Below, piece by piece: positions 19,476 to 29,571 of a stretch of DNA of 64,000 bases. Origin of the DNA: an uncultured Puniceicoccaceae bacterium. Its GTDB lineage: Bacteria > Verrucomicrobiota > Verrucomicrobiia > Opitutales > Coraliomargaritaceae. Each line of letters begins with the position of its first letter. Positions within the stretch are counted from its first letter, which is position 1. The stretch covers positions 1-64,000 of the forward strand of contig CAJWMY010000001.1 of assembly GCA_913044165.1 (NCBI GenBank). The letters run 5' to 3'. Below the pieces are notes generated by a model. The model saw only the letters and a program-made list of their open reading frames with translations, was not told where the DNA came from and did no database searches. Both the position numbers and the translations under genes were made by a program.

Positions 19476-19600
19476 TGAACCATTTAAGTTCATTTTGTCA
19501 AGTTTCTAAGGGACCAAATTCAAGCGTAATAATTTCAGAGAACTAATATAGTTCACTACTATACTTTCTGTTAATTATAATAATGAACTATTATGGTTCA
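19476..19600. promoter_or_regulatory. Array of three 17-bp inverted-repeat operators upstream of the SatD-like gene
   Basis: Three copies of an inverted repeat, each with a TGAAC/GTTCA frame around 7 bases. They are 19476-19492 (TGAACCATTTAAGTTCA), 19539-19555 (AGAACTAATATAGTTCA) and 19584-19600 (TGAACTATTATGGTTCA). When boxes 2 and 3 are read on the minus strand, all three fit TGAACYATWWWAGTTCW. Centres are 63 and 45 bases apart. They fill the gap in front of the SatD-like start (19459); the last one covers the metH stop codon. They look like binding sites for a dimeric regulator, most simply the SatD-like HTH protein itself. Confidence 0.75.
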
Positions 19601-22600
19601 ATATCCTTTAATTGTGGCTAATTGTCTCTCGCATTCGCCTAACGTCAAACCTTTGCGATCTGCATAATCCATCATTTGTTCTTTAGAAATAAGTCCTACA
19701 TTAAAATAATGGGCACATTTATTTGCAAAAAATAAACCACTTACTGTAGATGCGGGGGTGATAGCAAAATTTTCAGTCAAACTAGCGCCAGTTGTTTTTT
19801 TCCCATCTAGCAAGCGCCATATTATCTCAAGATTAGAATGATCTGGGCAGGCTGGATATCCCAAAGCGGGCCTGATGCCCTGGTAGCCTTCCGCAATAAG
19901 AGCGGGTTTATCTAATTTTTCCTTTGGTTGGAAAGCCCAATGGTTTTTCCTAACTTGTTCGTGTGTATATTCTGTTAGGGCTTCAGCTAAACGATCGCCC
20001 AAAGCTTTTACCAGGATAGCGTTATAATCGTCTTTATCGTCTTCAAATTTTTTTGCGTAAGCATCTACGCCACTTATACTACAAATAAATGCACCACATC
20101 CGTCAATTTTCTCTGATTCTTTTGGTGCAATAAAATCCGAAAGACTGAAATATGCTGAATTGCCAACTTTCTTCTTCTGCTGTCGGAGCATTGGTAGCTT
20201 ACCTAGAACCTTCTTTCTTAAAGCATCGGCATAAAGTTCAATGTCATCATTTTCAGAGTTTGCATAGCAAACCCTAAATGCAGACCTAGCTAAGAAAGCA
20301 TTTTCTTGAATGATTACTTTGAGTAATGCAATTGCATCTTTATGAAGTTGTTTTGCTTGAGAACCCCATTTTTTATGACTTAGAATCTTGGGGTAAACGC
20401 CTTTTAGTTCCCAAGCCCAAAAAAATGGGGACCAATCTATATATTCAGCAATCGTTCCTAAATCTACCGAATCATTAAGTATTAATTTAGTTGATTTTGG
20501 CGGGAATACAGGGCCATTAGGCCATCCTATTTCTGGACGTTTTGCCCTAGCTTCTGCCAAATCTAGTAATATAGTTTTATTTTGATCGCCTAGAAAACGT
20601 TCCCGCCTTAGTATTTGGTCTTGCTTTAGGTCGGATATAAATACCTTAGATTTTTTGGGATGGAGGAGTTGGTTGCATATATCAGTAACAAGGGATGCAT
20701 CGGCAACTTGTACTACGGGTCCGGAATAGGCAGGGGCTATTTTAATTGCGGTGTGAGCTTTGCTTGTAGTAGCGCCTCCAATTAGGAGTGGTTGAGTAAA
20801 ATTCAAGCGTTCCATTTCCTTGGCATTATGGATCATTTCTTCCAGGGATGGGGTTATTAAACCAGAAAGACCTATAAAATCTGGATTCCAATCCTTAGCT
20901 TCTTTTAAAATGGTATCACAAGAAACCATGACTCCAAGGTCTTTAACTTGGTAGTTATTACAAGAAAGCACCACAGAAACAATATTTTTACCAATATCAT
21001 GAACATCCCCCTTTACAGTAGCTATAAGGAATTTCCCTTGAGATCTAGTATTTGGATCGTTTGCCCTATCTTTTTCCATGAAAGGCGTTAAGTATGCCAC
21101 TGCCTTCTTCATGACTCTTGCACTTTTAACAACTTGCGGTAGAAACATCTTTCCTTCACCAAAAAGATTGCCGACAATCTTCATTCCATCCATCAGAGGA
21201 CCTTCGATCACTTCTAATGGGCGCCCAAGTTTTTGCCGCGCTTCTTCAGTATCTGTTTCTATGTGTTCAATAATGCCTTTGATCAAAGCATGGCTTAGGC
21301 GCTCCTCGACGGAAGTATTCCGCCATTCAGCTTGGCTTTTACCCGCTTGTTTTTTATCGTATTTCTTTGCAGAGTTTGCAAAATTGATAAGATTCTCCGT
21401 TGAATCATTCGATTTATTAAGAAGCACAGCTTCAACTTTAGATAAGAGCTCTGGGGGTATTTCTTCATAGACCTCAAGCATCCCAGCATTGACAATTCCC
21501 ATATCGAGGCCTGCTTTAATGGCATGGTATAGGAAGGCTGAATGCATTGCCTCTCGTACCGGGTTATTTCCCCGAAAAGAAAAAGAAATATTACTTATTC
21601 CTCCACTAGTTAGGGCCCCAGGGCATGTTTTTTTGATCCTACGAACCGCTTCTATAAAATCTACTGCATAGTTATTATGCTCTTCCATGCCAGTTCCTAC
21701 TGTAAGAATATTTGGATCAAAGATAATATCATTTGGATTAAAATTTAACTTATCTAAGAGGAGCTCATATGCTCGGCGACAAATGCGGACTTTATCTTCT
21801 TGGGATGCAGCTTGCCCTTTCTCATCAAATGCCATGATAACACTAGCGGCACCATATTTTTGGATGGTCCTTGCCTGTTCAAGAAAAGTAGCTTCGCCTT
21901 CTTTTAGGCTAATAGAATTCACAATACACTTTCCTTGAATACATTTTAATCCTGCTTCAATAACTGACCATTTTGAGCTATCAATCATGATTGGAACTCT
22001 AGAAATTGAGGGTTCAGATGCTATTAGATTTAAAAAACGTGTCATGCAGGCTTCTGAGTCGAGAAGCCCTTCATCAAAGTTAACATCAATGATATTTGCT
22101 CCGTTTTCGACTTGTTGAAGAGCAACGGCAAGAGCGCCCTCCCAATTTTCTTCAACTATCATTCTTTTAAATCGAGGTGATCCTGTGACGTTAGTTCTTT
22201 CCCCAATAGTTACAAAGCTACTTTTAGGACTAATATTGAAAGCCTCTAAGCCACTTAGGCGGGTGGATGGGGCGATGGCTTTAGGATGTCTAGTCGCAAT
22301 TCCATTTGTTTTTTCAATAATGGCTTTTAAGTGTTCGGGCGTGGTACCACAACAGCCTCCAATAACATTAATAAAGCCACTTTCTGCAAAATCCTTTAGT
22401 GCTTCAGCGGTTTGATCAGGGGTTTGATCATAACCGGTTTCAGATAGTGGATTAGGCAATCCTGCATTGGGGTAGGCACTGACAAAACGATCACTTATGA
22501 AAGATAATTCCTCAATATAGGGTCTCATCTCTTTGGCACCTAAAGCACAATTTATTCCAATACTAAGAGGATTTGCGTGAGCCACAGAACTCCAAAAGGC

Positions 22601-23332
22601 TTCAATTGTTTGTCCAGAAAGGGTACGCCCAGATTGGTCAGTTATAGTAACTGATATCATAATTGGGATTGCTATAGGATGTGTTTCTTGAAAATTTTGG
22701 ATAGCATAAAGAACAGCCTTAAGGTTTAGTGTATCAAAAACAGTTTCAGGTAGAAGTATATCAACGCCTCCATCTATTAACCCTTTAATTTGCTCAGAAT
22801 AATCATGCACAAGCTGGTCAAAAGTTATGGCCCTATATTCAGGACGATTTACATCGGGGGACATCGAGCAAGTGCGGTTAGTAGGGCCTATAGCACCTGC
22901 AACAAAAGTATCTCGCTTTTCGGATTTTGCTACAGAATCAGCTACATCTCTGGCTAACTTAGCAGCGGATTTATTTAATTCATAGGCTATAGATTCTAGT
23001 TGGTAATCTCCTTGGGCTACTGCTGTAGAGCTAAAGGTGTTCGTTTCAATAATATCTGCACCCGCTTCTAAAAATGACTTGTGAATAGTTTTAATGATTT
23101 CAGGCCGAGTTATGGTGAGTAAATCATTATTGCCTTTTAAATCTACAGGGTGGTCTGCAAAACGAGTTCCACGAAAATCATTCTCTTCAAGTTTATGGGC
23201 CTGAATCATTGTTCCCATAGCCCCATCTAAATAAACAATCCGATTTTCAAGCAAATTGATTAATGCTTGAATCCTCTTACTTATTGGCTTAGAAGGATGA
23301 ATTAATGGTTGCTGTAGTTCAGGGGTTTCCAT
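19598..23332 (-). CDS. metH: Cobalamin-dependent methionine synthase
   Basis: Full-length MetH (1244 residues) transfers methyl groups from methyltetrahydrofolate to homocysteine via cobalamin. Domains run in order. The homocysteine domain (about 25-345) has zinc ligands in INCALG and [10 protein letters not shown]. The folate domain (about 370-630) includes [29 protein letters not shown] and [15 protein letters not shown]. The cobalamin domain has [11 protein letters not shown], with the cobalt-ligating His, then [13 protein letters not shown] and [14 protein letters not shown]. The SAM-dependent reactivation domain ends with [16 protein letters not shown] and [15 protein letters not shown]. 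All are intact. There is no room for a cobalamin riboswitch in the 95-base gap to rsmG. Confidence 0.96.
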   Translation of the reverse strand: METPELQQPLIHPSKPISKRIQALINLLENRIVYLDGAMGTMIQAHKLEENDFRGTRFADHPVDLKGNNDLLTITRPEIIKTIHKSFLEAGADIIETNTFSSTAVAQGDYQLESIAYELNKSAAKLARDVADSVAKSEKRDTFVAGAIGPTNRTCSMSPDVNRPEYRAITFDQLVHDYSEQIKGLIDGGVDILLPETVFDTLNLKAVLYAIQNFQETHPIAIPIMISVTITDQSGRTLSGQTIEAFWSSVAHANPLSIGINCALGAKEMRPYIEELSFISDRFVSAYPNAGLPNPLSETGYDQTPDQTAEALKDFAESGFINVIGGCCGTTPEHLKAIIEKTNGIATRHPKAIAPSTRLSGLEAFNISPKSSFVTIGERTNVTGSPRFKRMIVEENWEGALAVALQQVENGANIIDVNFDEGLLDSEACMTRFLNLIASEPSISRVPIMIDSSKWSVIEAGLKCIQGKCIVNSISLKEGEATFLEQARTIQKYGAASVIMAFDEKGQAASQEDKVRICRRAYELLLDKLNFNPNDIIFDPNILTVGTGMEEHNNYAVDFIEAVRRIKKTCPGALTSGGISNISFSFRGNNPVREAMHSAFLYHAIKAGLDMGIVNAGMLEVYEEIPPELLSKVEAVLLNKSNDSTENLINFANSAKKYDKKQAGKSQAEWRNTSVEERLSHALIKGIIEHIETDTEEARQKLGRPLEVIEGPLMDGMKIVGNLFGEGKMFLPQVVKSARVMKKAVAYLTPFMEKDRANDPNTRSQGKFLIATVKGDVHDIGKNIVSVVLSCNNYQVKDLGVMVSCDTILKEAKDWNPDFIGLSGLITPSLEEMIHNAKEMERLNFTQPLLIGGATTSKAHTAIKIAPAYSGPVVQVADASLVTDICNQLLHPKKSKVFISDLKQDQILRRERFLGDQNKTILLDLAEARAKRPEIGWPNGPVFPPKSTKLILNDSVDLGTIAEYIDWSPFFWAWELKGVYPKILSHKKWGSQAKQLHKDAIALLKVIIQENAFLARSAFRVCYANSENDDIELYADALRKKVLGKLPMLRQQKKKVGNSAYFSLSDFIAPKESEKIDGCGAFICSISGVDAYAKKFEDDKDDYNAILVKALGDRLAEALTEYTHEQVRKNHWAFQPKEKLDKPALIAEGYQGIRPALGYPACPDHSNLEIIWRLLDGKKTTGASLTENFAITPASTVSGLFFANKCAHYFNVGLISKEQMMDYADRKGLTLGECERQLATIKGY

Positions 23333-23427
23333 AAACGAATCAACATATATTGATGAATTGATATGTACAAGTTTAATTCTTTAGATTGTCAGTATAAAAT
23401 TTAAAGTTATGTTAATTCGAATAGCGA

Positions 23428-24075
23428 ATGAAATTAATATTTTTTAAGCATTTATTTCCAAACATTACAGAGAATTCTTGGGAGTTACTTGAAACTTGGG
23501 TTGATCTGCTTAAAGAATGGAATAAAAAGATTAATTTAATTTCTCGCAAAGATATTGAAGCACTAGAAGAGAGGCACTTGATGCATTGTTTAGCTGTAAC
23601 CAATGTCCTTAAATTAAAGCCAGGGGCTCAAATTTTAGATGTTGGAACGGGGGGAGGTTTGCCTGGTCTGCCGATGGCTATTTGCTACCCAGAAGCCCAA
23701 TTTACTTTAATTGATTCTATAGGAAAAAAAGTTAATGCTGTGGCTAATATTTCAGACTCCCTTGGTTTAAAAAATGTGGAAGTTCTTCAAATACGGGCGG
23801 AAGCTATTGAAACGAAATTTGACTTTATCACAGGAAGGGCAGTTAAAAATTTACCGGAATTTATTAATTGGATTAAAAATAATGTTAGATCCGGAAGCGA
23901 TCATAGTTTAGAAAACGGACTTTTATATTGGAAAGGAGGGTTATTTGAAAACGAACTTTCGACATTAAAGGCCCAGCCTAGTAATTCATTTAAATTAGGA
24001 GTAATGCTGAAAAATTCTTATTTTTCAGAAAAGTTTTTACTCCACTTTTGTAATCACGAGCTTCAAAAAGTTTAA
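23428..24075 (+). CDS. rsmG: 16S rRNA (guanine-527-N7) methyltransferase RsmG
   Basis: RsmG (GidB) methylates G527 of 16S rRNA; its loss gives low-level streptomycin resistance in several bacteria. The 215 residues fit. SAM motif I is ILDVGTGGGLPGLPMAI, with the family-specific double Gly. TLIDSIGKKVNAV is motif II, VLQIRAEA is the Arg/Ala-Glu element, and ITGRAVKNLPEFI is the RAV signature. The N-terminal helical cap (WVDLLKEWNKKINLISRKD) is typical. It is divergent from metH across 95 bases that hold an ATATGT/ACATAT inverted repeat and a doubled ATTGAT. Confidence 0.9.
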   Translation: MKLIFFKHLFPNITENSWELLETWVDLLKEWNKKINLISRKDIEALEERHLMHCLAVTNVLKLKPGAQILDVGTGGGLPGLPMAICYPEAQFTLIDSIGKKVNAVANISDSLGLKNVEVLQIRAEAIETKFDFITGRAVKNLPEFINWIKNNVRSGSDHSLENGLLYWKGGLFENELSTLKAQPSNSFKLGVMLKNSYFSEKFLLHFCNHELQKV

Positions 24076-24146
24076 TTTTCTGAAATATCGTCATTAAATT
24101 TAGCAAATATCGTAGTTTGCCATCATATTGGCATAGTTTAAGCTTC

Positions 24147-24173
24147 TGTTTTGGTGGGCAATAGCCCAAAACA
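24147..24173 (+). promoter_or_regulatory. Bulged hairpin in the leader of the TorF-like porin gene
   Basis: TGTTTT (24147-24152) pairs with AAAACA (24168-24173), and GGGC (24156-24159) pairs with GCCC (24164-24167) around an AATA loop, leaving a three-base bulge GGT. The structure ends 17 bases before the ATG at 24191. It is likely a 5'-UTR stem, possibly stabilising an abundant outer-membrane message or limiting translation. No T-run follows, so it is not a normal terminator for rsmG. Confidence 0.45.
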
Positions 24174-24190
24174 AACAATTATAAATACGT

Positions 24191-24805
24191 ATGAAAAATT
24201 ATACACTTATTACATTATTCGTGGGTGCAACTGCATTCATAACTTCAGCTCAGGCTGAAATCTCTGGTAATCTTGGGGTTACTTCTGATTATATGTGGCG
24301 TGGTGTTTCACAAAATGGTGGAGCAACCGCAGTAAGCGGCGGACTTGATTACACAGGTACTAGTTTCTATGCTGGGACTTGGATTAGTGATGCGAGTTGG
24401 GCTGCTGGCATGGACACAGAAGTAGATTTATATATAGGAACAGAAATCGGCGGCTTTGACGTTGGTGTTTGCAAATATATGTATCCAGATGCTCAAACTA
24501 ATGATTTCACTGAAATCTATGTTGGATATACATTCAAAGGCTTTGACCTTAGCTATGCGTTTGATGAAGATGCAACAAGTAATGAGTTCTACTCTATAGG
24601 TTATGGTTTTGACATTGTTGAAGGTCTTACAGGGTACGTTACATTTGGTGCTTATGACTTCACTGACACAGCAAATGACTACGATTACCTTCAGCTAGAT
24701 ATCGCCTATGGTGATTTAACAATATCCTTATCGGAAGTAGATGGGGATGATATAACATATGATACAGACCTTAATTATGTCGTTTCTTATGGATGGGGCT
24801 TCTAA
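24191..24805 (+). CDS. TorF/Gcw_chp-family outer-membrane protein (putative porin)
   Basis: A 204-residue secreted beta-barrel protein. Residues 1-22 are a clear signal peptide ending TSAQA. The mature start ISGNLGVTSDYMWRGVSQNG is the hallmark of the Gcw_chp/TorF family (PF09694). Alternating polar/aromatic strands follow (for example FDLSYAFDED, DYDYLQLDIAYGDLTISLSE), and the C-terminus ends in Phe (YGWGF), the usual outer-membrane insertion signal. It has no confirmed substrate. A 5' hairpin precedes it and a strong terminator follows, so it is a stand-alone transcription unit. Confidence 0.82.
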   Translation: MKNYTLITLFVGATAFITSAQAEISGNLGVTSDYMWRGVSQNGGATAVSGGLDYTGTSFYAGTWISDASWAAGMDTEVDLYIGTEIGGFDVGVCKYMYPDAQTNDFTEIYVGYTFKGFDLSYAFDEDATSNEFYSIGYGFDIVEGLTGYVTFGAYDFTDTANDYDYLQLDIAYGDLTISLSEVDGDDITYDTDLNYVVSYGWGF

Positions 24806-24848
24806 TTTAGAAAGCTAATTTAAAACACATCATAGTGTTTGTTTGTTC

Positions 24849-24885
24849 AAAGTCGGGCTCTTTAGGGGGCTCGACTTTGTTTTTA
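24849..24885 (+). terminator. Rho-independent terminator after the porin gene
   Basis: AAAGTCGGGC (24849-24858) pairs with GCTCGACTTT (24869-24878) over 10 positions with one G-U, around a 10-base loop. GTTTTTACTTTTT follows. It is a textbook terminator for the plus strand; the tail overlaps the 3' end of def on the opposite strand. Confidence 0.85.
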
Positions 24886-25446
24886 CTTTTTAAAAGACCG
24901 TTTAAGCTGTTTGATGCGTGTCTGATTCTTTATTAGGTCTTTGCTTTCCATTTTATCAATAAAAAGTAAGCCATTAAGGTGGTCTACTTCATGCAAAATG
25001 CAGCGGGCTAATAATCCATCTGATTCAATTACGTGTGGGTTCCCATGGGGATCATGAAAATGGCATATAATTTCTTTTGGTCGTGCTACTGTACCTAAGA
25101 TACTGGGGAAAGAAAGGCAACCTTCCTGATACAGGCTCTCAGTAGAGTCTGTTATTGTTACCCTAGGGTTGATCAGTGCCAAGGGCATGAAAAGGTCAAG
25201 GGGAATAGGTTTATTATCAAAGAGGTAATTGAATTGTATTTCACTTTCTTTTGGAGGCCGGACATCAATAACACAAATCTGTTCAGCGATGCCTATTTGT
25301 TGGGCGGCTAAGCCAATACCTTCTTCGGCATACATAGTTTCAAAGAGGTCTTCAACTAGGGATTTTAGTTGAGCGTCAAATACTTCAACTTCTTTCCCTA
25401 TGAGGCGTAAAATAGGATCGCCATAAAAACATAAAGCACGTTGCAT
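24883..25446 (-). CDS. def: Peptide deformylase
   Basis: Def removes the formyl group from new N-terminal methionine. The 187 residues and all three motifs are present: GIGLAAQQIG (43-52), EGCLSFP (108-114, with the metal-ligand Cys110) and HEVDHLNG (152-159, with the metal-ligand His residues and catalytic Glu). The first motif has GIGLAAQQ, as in normal type I enzymes. No fmt gene is adjacent, and 131 bases separate it from the divergent DsbD-like gene. Confidence 0.95.
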   Translation of the reverse strand: MQRALCFYGDPILRLIGKEVEVFDAQLKSLVEDLFETMYAEEGIGLAAQQIGIAEQICVIDVRPPKESEIQFNYLFDNKPIPLDLFMPLALINPRVTITDSTESLYQEGCLSFPSILGTVARPKEIICHFHDPHGNPHVIESDGLLARCILHEVDHLNGLLFIDKMESKDLIKNQTRIKQLKRSFKK

Positions 25447-25577
25447 TCTATATATTTCACTACTAGATTTTTATTTGTAAAGCTAACATTTTTCAGATTC
25501 ATATTTTTTATAAAAGATTATATTTTGTTTATCTATTTTAGCTTTATACATTTTTCTTTTATCTTAATTTACTTTTT

Positions 25578-27497
25578 ATGTTTCAGCAGTTCAGGCATTA
25601 TTTACTGATTATATTATCATTAATCGCTACTTTTTTGTCTGAAAGCTTTGCGCAAGACAAAAAAAGTGCAGTAGCTTCAAACCTAAGTATACGGCTACTT
25701 GTTGATCAAGGGGGGATCTTATTAAATAATGAGAATCAGACGGATCAAACCATTTTAATAGGGGTAGAAGTTGTTATAGAGAAAGGATGGCATTTTTACT
25801 GGGGAGGTTTAGCGATTGAACGTATCGAGCCAACGATTGCTTGGACTATTCCCCAAGGCTTTAAAATAATACCGCTGGCGCATCCTCAGCCAAAGTTATT
25901 CGACTACGGGGGTTTTGAGGGATATGGATATTCTGGGAAATCAATTTTCCTTTATCAGCTTATTATTCCAAAGGAGGCATTGCTTAACTATACTTTTGGG
26001 GGACAAATTGAAGTCAAAGCACAAGTAGAAACAGTTCTTTGCAAGGATCAATGTATCTTGGATTCGACGCCGTTATTATTAGAAATTCCATTGGTTAAAG
26101 ATAAAAGTTTATTGGAATCTAGTGAGCTTCTTAAAAATGTTTTAATACCCAAAAATTTTTTGAAGAGTGATGCCTTGTATAATCCCAAGATTGGGCTTGA
26201 AGATTTTTTGCTCGAATCAGGGATGTTAGGTTGGCTATGCTTAGGATTTATTGGTGGCTTAATTTTAAATTTAATGCCATGCGTACTGCCTGTTTTATCA
26301 ATTAAGCTTTTAAGTTTAATTGATCAGTCTAGCGCCAAATCTTCACAGCGTCAAGTTAGTGGGTTGCTATACGCGTCAGGCGTAGTTTTTTCATTTTGCC
26401 TTTTAGCAGTGGGTCTCTTCGTTTTAAGATTGATGGGTGAATCAGTAGGTTGGGGGTTCCAACTGCAAAATCCTTATTTTATAGTCTGTTTAATCTCATT
26501 ATTTTTTCTAATGGGAATGAATATGTTAGGTGTTTTTGAAATGGGTGTTAGTTTGACTCGTTTTTCTGTTGGTAATCATGTCGAAAACGAATCATATCGT
26601 CTTAATGCTTTCCTCACTGGTGTATTAGCCGCTCTCGCGGGTGCTCCATGTATCGGCCCTTTTATTGGGGCAGTTAGCGGGATTGCTCTGCAATTAAATA
26701 TAATGCAAGGGATATTCTTGTTTGGAAGTATTGGATTTGGTATGGCATTCCCATTTTTGTGCATAGCTTACATTCCTAACTTAGTTAACCTACTGCCAAA
26801 ACCAGGGGCTTGGATGGAAACATTTCGCAAACTTATGGGCGCACTTATTTTAGTCAGTGCTCTCTACTTGATTTGGGTAGCAATAGAGTCAGCAGGCAAT
26901 GGAGCAATTTTAATATTAGCATCTTTGCTTTTGCTTTTAGGGCTAGCTAGTTGGGGCTATGGCAAATGGGGAATTATTTCAGAGCCCCCTAAAGTTCGTA
27001 AGTTGGCTAAATGGGGTGCGTCTATCATGGTTTTTTTAAGCACTTTTTTTGCGGGAGCTTTTTTAACTCAGCAATATAATCAAGAAAAGGTATTAGGGAA
27101 AGAGTTTTCCCAAAGCGATGCTAGGCAATTGGGTTCTTTGAAATCTTGGGAGGAATGGTCTGAATTAAAGGTAGAAAAGACATTGAAATCAGGGCAGCCG
27201 GCATTTATCGACTTCACAGCTAGTTGGTGCTTAATATGTCAAAGAAATAAGTTTTTTGTCTTAAGAAAAGATAAAACAGAAGAACTCTATAAAGAGTATA
27301 ATATTCAAACATTTTCTGCTGATTGGACGCATTCAGACTCTGAAATCTCTAAATCTTTAGATTCATATGGCCGTTCTGGGGTCCCATTCTATCTTTTAAT
27401 AATGCCTGATGGCGAACAATATATTTTACCTCAAATCTTATCTTATGAGTCACTTAGAGCCACTTTCCAAGAAGCTAAGCTTAAGTGGATGCTCTAA
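25578..27497 (+). CDS. DsbD/ScsB-like thiol:disulfide interchange protein
   Basis: A 639-residue inner-membrane redox relay that carries reducing power from cytoplasmic thioredoxin to the periplasm. It has a signal peptide (1-25, ending ESFAQ), then a periplasmic immunoglobulin-like domain with a Cys pair in VLCKDQCIL (about 155-160). Eight or so membrane helices follow with the CcdA-type cysteines in LMPCVLPVLS (about 234) and GAPCIGPFIG (about 357). A C-terminal thioredoxin domain has the CxxC active site CLIC (about 551-554) in FTASWCLICQRNK. The three-Cys-pair layout matches DsbD; the alpha-domain pair is CxxxC. The 3' end overlaps a VanZ-like gene by 48 bases. Confidence 0.86.
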   Translation: MFQQFRHYLLIILSLIATFLSESFAQDKKSAVASNLSIRLLVDQGGILLNNENQTDQTILIGVEVVIEKGWHFYWGGLAIERIEPTIAWTIPQGFKIIPLAHPQPKLFDYGGFEGYGYSGKSIFLYQLIIPKEALLNYTFGGQIEVKAQVETVLCKDQCILDSTPLLLEIPLVKDKSLLESSELLKNVLIPKNFLKSDALYNPKIGLEDFLLESGMLGWLCLGFIGGLILNLMPCVLPVLSIKLLSLIDQSSAKSSQRQVSGLLYASGVVFSFCLLAVGLFVLRLMGESVGWGFQLQNPYFIVCLISLFFLMGMNMLGVFEMGVSLTRFSVGNHVENESYRLNAFLTGVLAALAGAPCIGPFIGAVSGIALQLNIMQGIFLFGSIGFGMAFPFLCIAYIPNLVNLLPKPGAWMETFRKLMGALILVSALYLIWVAIESAGNGAILILASLLLLLGLASWGYGKWGIISEPPKVRKLAKWGASIMVFLSTFFAGAFLTQQYNQEKVLGKEFSQSDARQLGSLKSWEEWSELKVEKTLKSGQPAFIDFTASWCLICQRNKFFVLRKDKTEELYKEYNIQTFSADWTHSDSEISKSLDSYGRSGVPFYLLIMPDGEQYILPQILSYESLRATFQEAKLKWML

Positions 27498-27845
27498 GAG
27501 TTTTCGGTATTGCTTCCATTTTATATATAAAGTAGCAGCGGTAAGTGCTCCAAGGCTATCAAACGCTATATCAGCAATTTCAAAGTGGCGTCCGATTGTA
27601 TAGCTTTGATGGAATTCATCTAAAGTCCCAAAGAGGCTAGTAAATAAGATAGAAAAAATCCAATTTAGGCGGTCTTTACGAAAAGGTTTCAGGGAAAGAA
27701 TTAATGTTGCCAAAAGCCCAAAGAAGAAAAAATGCATCCACTTGTCCATATATGGAATCAAAAGAAATCCAGCTATTGCTAATGTTGATTGACTCGAAGC
27801 GATAGATATAGCTATCGCCAATAAGGCGGTTAAGGTAAATCGCAT
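27450..27845 (-). CDS. VanZ-like membrane protein
   Basis: A 131-residue membrane protein of the VanZ-like type, with about four hydrophobic spans. The family pattern is visible in DKWMHFFFFGLLATLIL and DEFHQSYTIGRHFEIADIAF, which carry the conserved DK.xHFxxF and DExxQ motifs. VanZ in enterococci gives low-level teicoplanin resistance; bacterial homologues have no proven function, and nothing here implies resistance. Its start overlaps the stop of the preceding histidine kinase gene by one base, and its 3' end overlaps the DsbD-like gene by 48 bases. Confidence 0.75.
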   Translation of the reverse strand: MRFTLTALLAIAISIASSQSTLAIAGFLLIPYMDKWMHFFFFGLLATLILSLKPFRKDRLNWIFSILFTSLFGTLDEFHQSYTIGRHFEIADIAFDSLGALTAATLYIKWKQYRKLLEHPLKLSFLESGSK

Positions 27846-29539
27846 TAGGATTTTGATAGGGGGATAGAAAATCGAAATAGGGTACCAGTAGAGGACGATT
27901 CCAAAAGACTAATTTTTCCTCGGTGGCTTGATAAAATTTGTTGGGCTATCGAAAGCCCTAACCCATTCCCTTCGCTTCTATTTGTAAGGAAAGATTCAAA
28001 AATTCGTCCCTGTAGCTCTTTTGGAATGCCGTGTCCGTTATCTTTGATTGAAAAATAGGCAAAGGAATCATCTTTATAAAGTTTAATTTGTATAAGACCC
28101 CCTGATTTTGTCATTGCTTGACTAGAATTAAAAAGAAGATTCAAGATTACTTGTTGAATTTGTCCTTTATTAACATCAATATTAAATTCTTTTTCGGAAT
28201 CATCAAATTCAATGGAAATCTTTAGTTGATTTAACTTAAGTCTTACCAGTTGCAATGATTCCTTAGTAAGGCTCGAAAGGCAATAAGTCGCTTTTGTGTT
28301 ATGATTACGGTGGCTAAACCCTAGGACACGCTCAACGATTGTTTCTAAATGATTAATTTTTTCAGTAATTAAATTTACATCCTCAGTTCTTGGATCTGTG
28401 GACGGAAATTTTAGATCTAAAGTTTGGAAAAGTAGCTTTATAACAGTGAGTGGATTTCTGATTTCATGAGCAATTTCTGCTGATAATAATCCAAGAGTTG
28501 TAAGCTTTTCATTCCGCCTTAAAATCTCTTCAGAATTGAATGTTTTTTCATATAGGCGCGCGTTTTCTAAAGTTATAGCTCCAAGGTCAGCCAAGGCTAA
28601 GGCAATACTTTTTTCATCATCGCTGAAACGATGCATTTCTTGAGTGTAAGTATTAAGTACTCCAATTACATCGTTTTGATAAATAATAGGGGTAACAAGC
28701 ATAGAGAAGAGTTTCTCACGTAGAATAATTGCATTAAATGGATTCTCTTCTGTAAAAAGAATATCATGAATTTCTATTTGCTTTTTTCTCCTAACAGCGC
28801 CACCTATTGCGCTTTCACCTAAATTAATTTGGCTAGAGTCATTTTGAATCCCATTTGGTCCTACCATTGTGTGCAAATCAAGAACTATTTTAGAATGTGA
28901 AAATAAAAACAAAGCGCTTGAATGACAATTGAGTAAACTCTTAGCTTCTGTTGCAAGATTAGTTAAAATAGATGCTCTATCTAGCTTCGCTACAAGATTT
29001 CGGTTTAGATTAATAAGGGAATGCAATTGATTTGTTTTGCTTTTTAGTTGTTCAATAATCCAAAGCTTAGAAAGTGCTTTGGTTGATTCATTCGCAAGAA
29101 CCTTAGCAACTTTAAGAGATTCAACATTAAATTTTTCAGAGGAGCTGCTTTCTACATGGAATACGCCGGCAACTTTTGAATTTAAAGGCATGGGAAGACA
29201 AATGCACGAATTAGAATTCTTTTTTAGCGGCAAAAATTTAGATTCCTTTCTGAAATCCTTAACTAATAGGGTCTTCCGAGAAAAAGCTGTCCATCCGATT
29301 ATGCCTTGTTTTAGGGGAATAGGCTCAATAATTTCATTAAGTCCAATTTTAGCAACAATTTCAACTGTTTGCCGATCTTCATTAACAATGCCAAGCAAAG
29401 CCGTATCTGCACCTATAAGCTTTTTAGACTCTTTTAGGATAATTTTTAAAGCTTTTTCAAACTGATATGACTCAGAGGTAGAGCTATGAATTTGATCCAG
29501 CGAATCTAGAAGTTTAGAAATACTAAGCTTAGCATTCAT
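27845..29539 (-). CDS. Soluble GAF-GAF sensor histidine kinase
   Basis: A 564-residue kinase with no evident membrane segment. Two GAF-type domains (about 20-160 and 185-330; the second has AVRRKKQIEIHDILF and ITLENARLYEKT) sense unknown ligands. The HisKA phospho-acceptor is His358 in AEIAHEIRNPLTVIK. The HATPase domain has NLLFNSSQAM, DNGHGIP, FESFLTNRSEGNGLGLSI. The kinase resembles NtrB-like soluble enzymes. No response regulator is adjacent, so it is an orphan in this window. It is 32 bases downstream of glnD, and together with that nitrogen-signalling gene this hints at, but does not prove, a nitrogen or energy link. Confidence 0.85.
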   Translation of the reverse strand: MNAKLSISKLLDSLDQIHSSTSESYQFEKALKIILKESKKLIGADTALLGIVNEDRQTVEIVAKIGLNEIIEPIPLKQGIIGWTAFSRKTLLVKDFRKESKFLPLKKNSNSCICLPMPLNSKVAGVFHVESSSSEKFNVESLKVAKVLANESTKALSKLWIIEQLKSKTNQLHSLINLNRNLVAKLDRASILTNLATEAKSLLNCHSSALFLFSHSKIVLDLHTMVGPNGIQNDSSQINLGESAIGGAVRRKKQIEIHDILFTEENPFNAIILREKLFSMLVTPIIYQNDVIGVLNTYTQEMHRFSDDEKSIALALADLGAITLENARLYEKTFNSEEILRRNEKLTTLGLLSAEIAHEIRNPLTVIKLLFQTLDLKFPSTDPRTEDVNLITEKINHLETIVERVLGFSHRNHNTKATYCLSSLTKESLQLVRLKLNQLKISIEFDDSEKEFNIDVNKGQIQQVILNLLFNSSQAMTKSGGLIQIKLYKDDSFAYFSIKDNGHGIPKELQGRIFESFLTNRSEGNGLGLSIAQQILSSHRGKISLLESSSTGTLFRFSIPLSKS

Positions 29540-29571
29540 GATCCTTATAATTTAAAAAACTTCAGAAAGAA

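Noticed and set aside
21078..21470. Long open frame opposite metH
   Set aside because: It lies wholly inside a clearly coding metH region on the other strand; its sequence has no family features.
23333..23427. Cobalamin or SAM riboswitch ahead of metH
   Set aside because: The gap is only 95 bases and AT-rich, with no B12 box and no SAM-box stems; both elements need more sequence.
29037..29465. Long open frame opposite the histidine kinase
   Set aside because: Antisense to an intact GAF region, with a low-complexity composition typical of a shadow frame.
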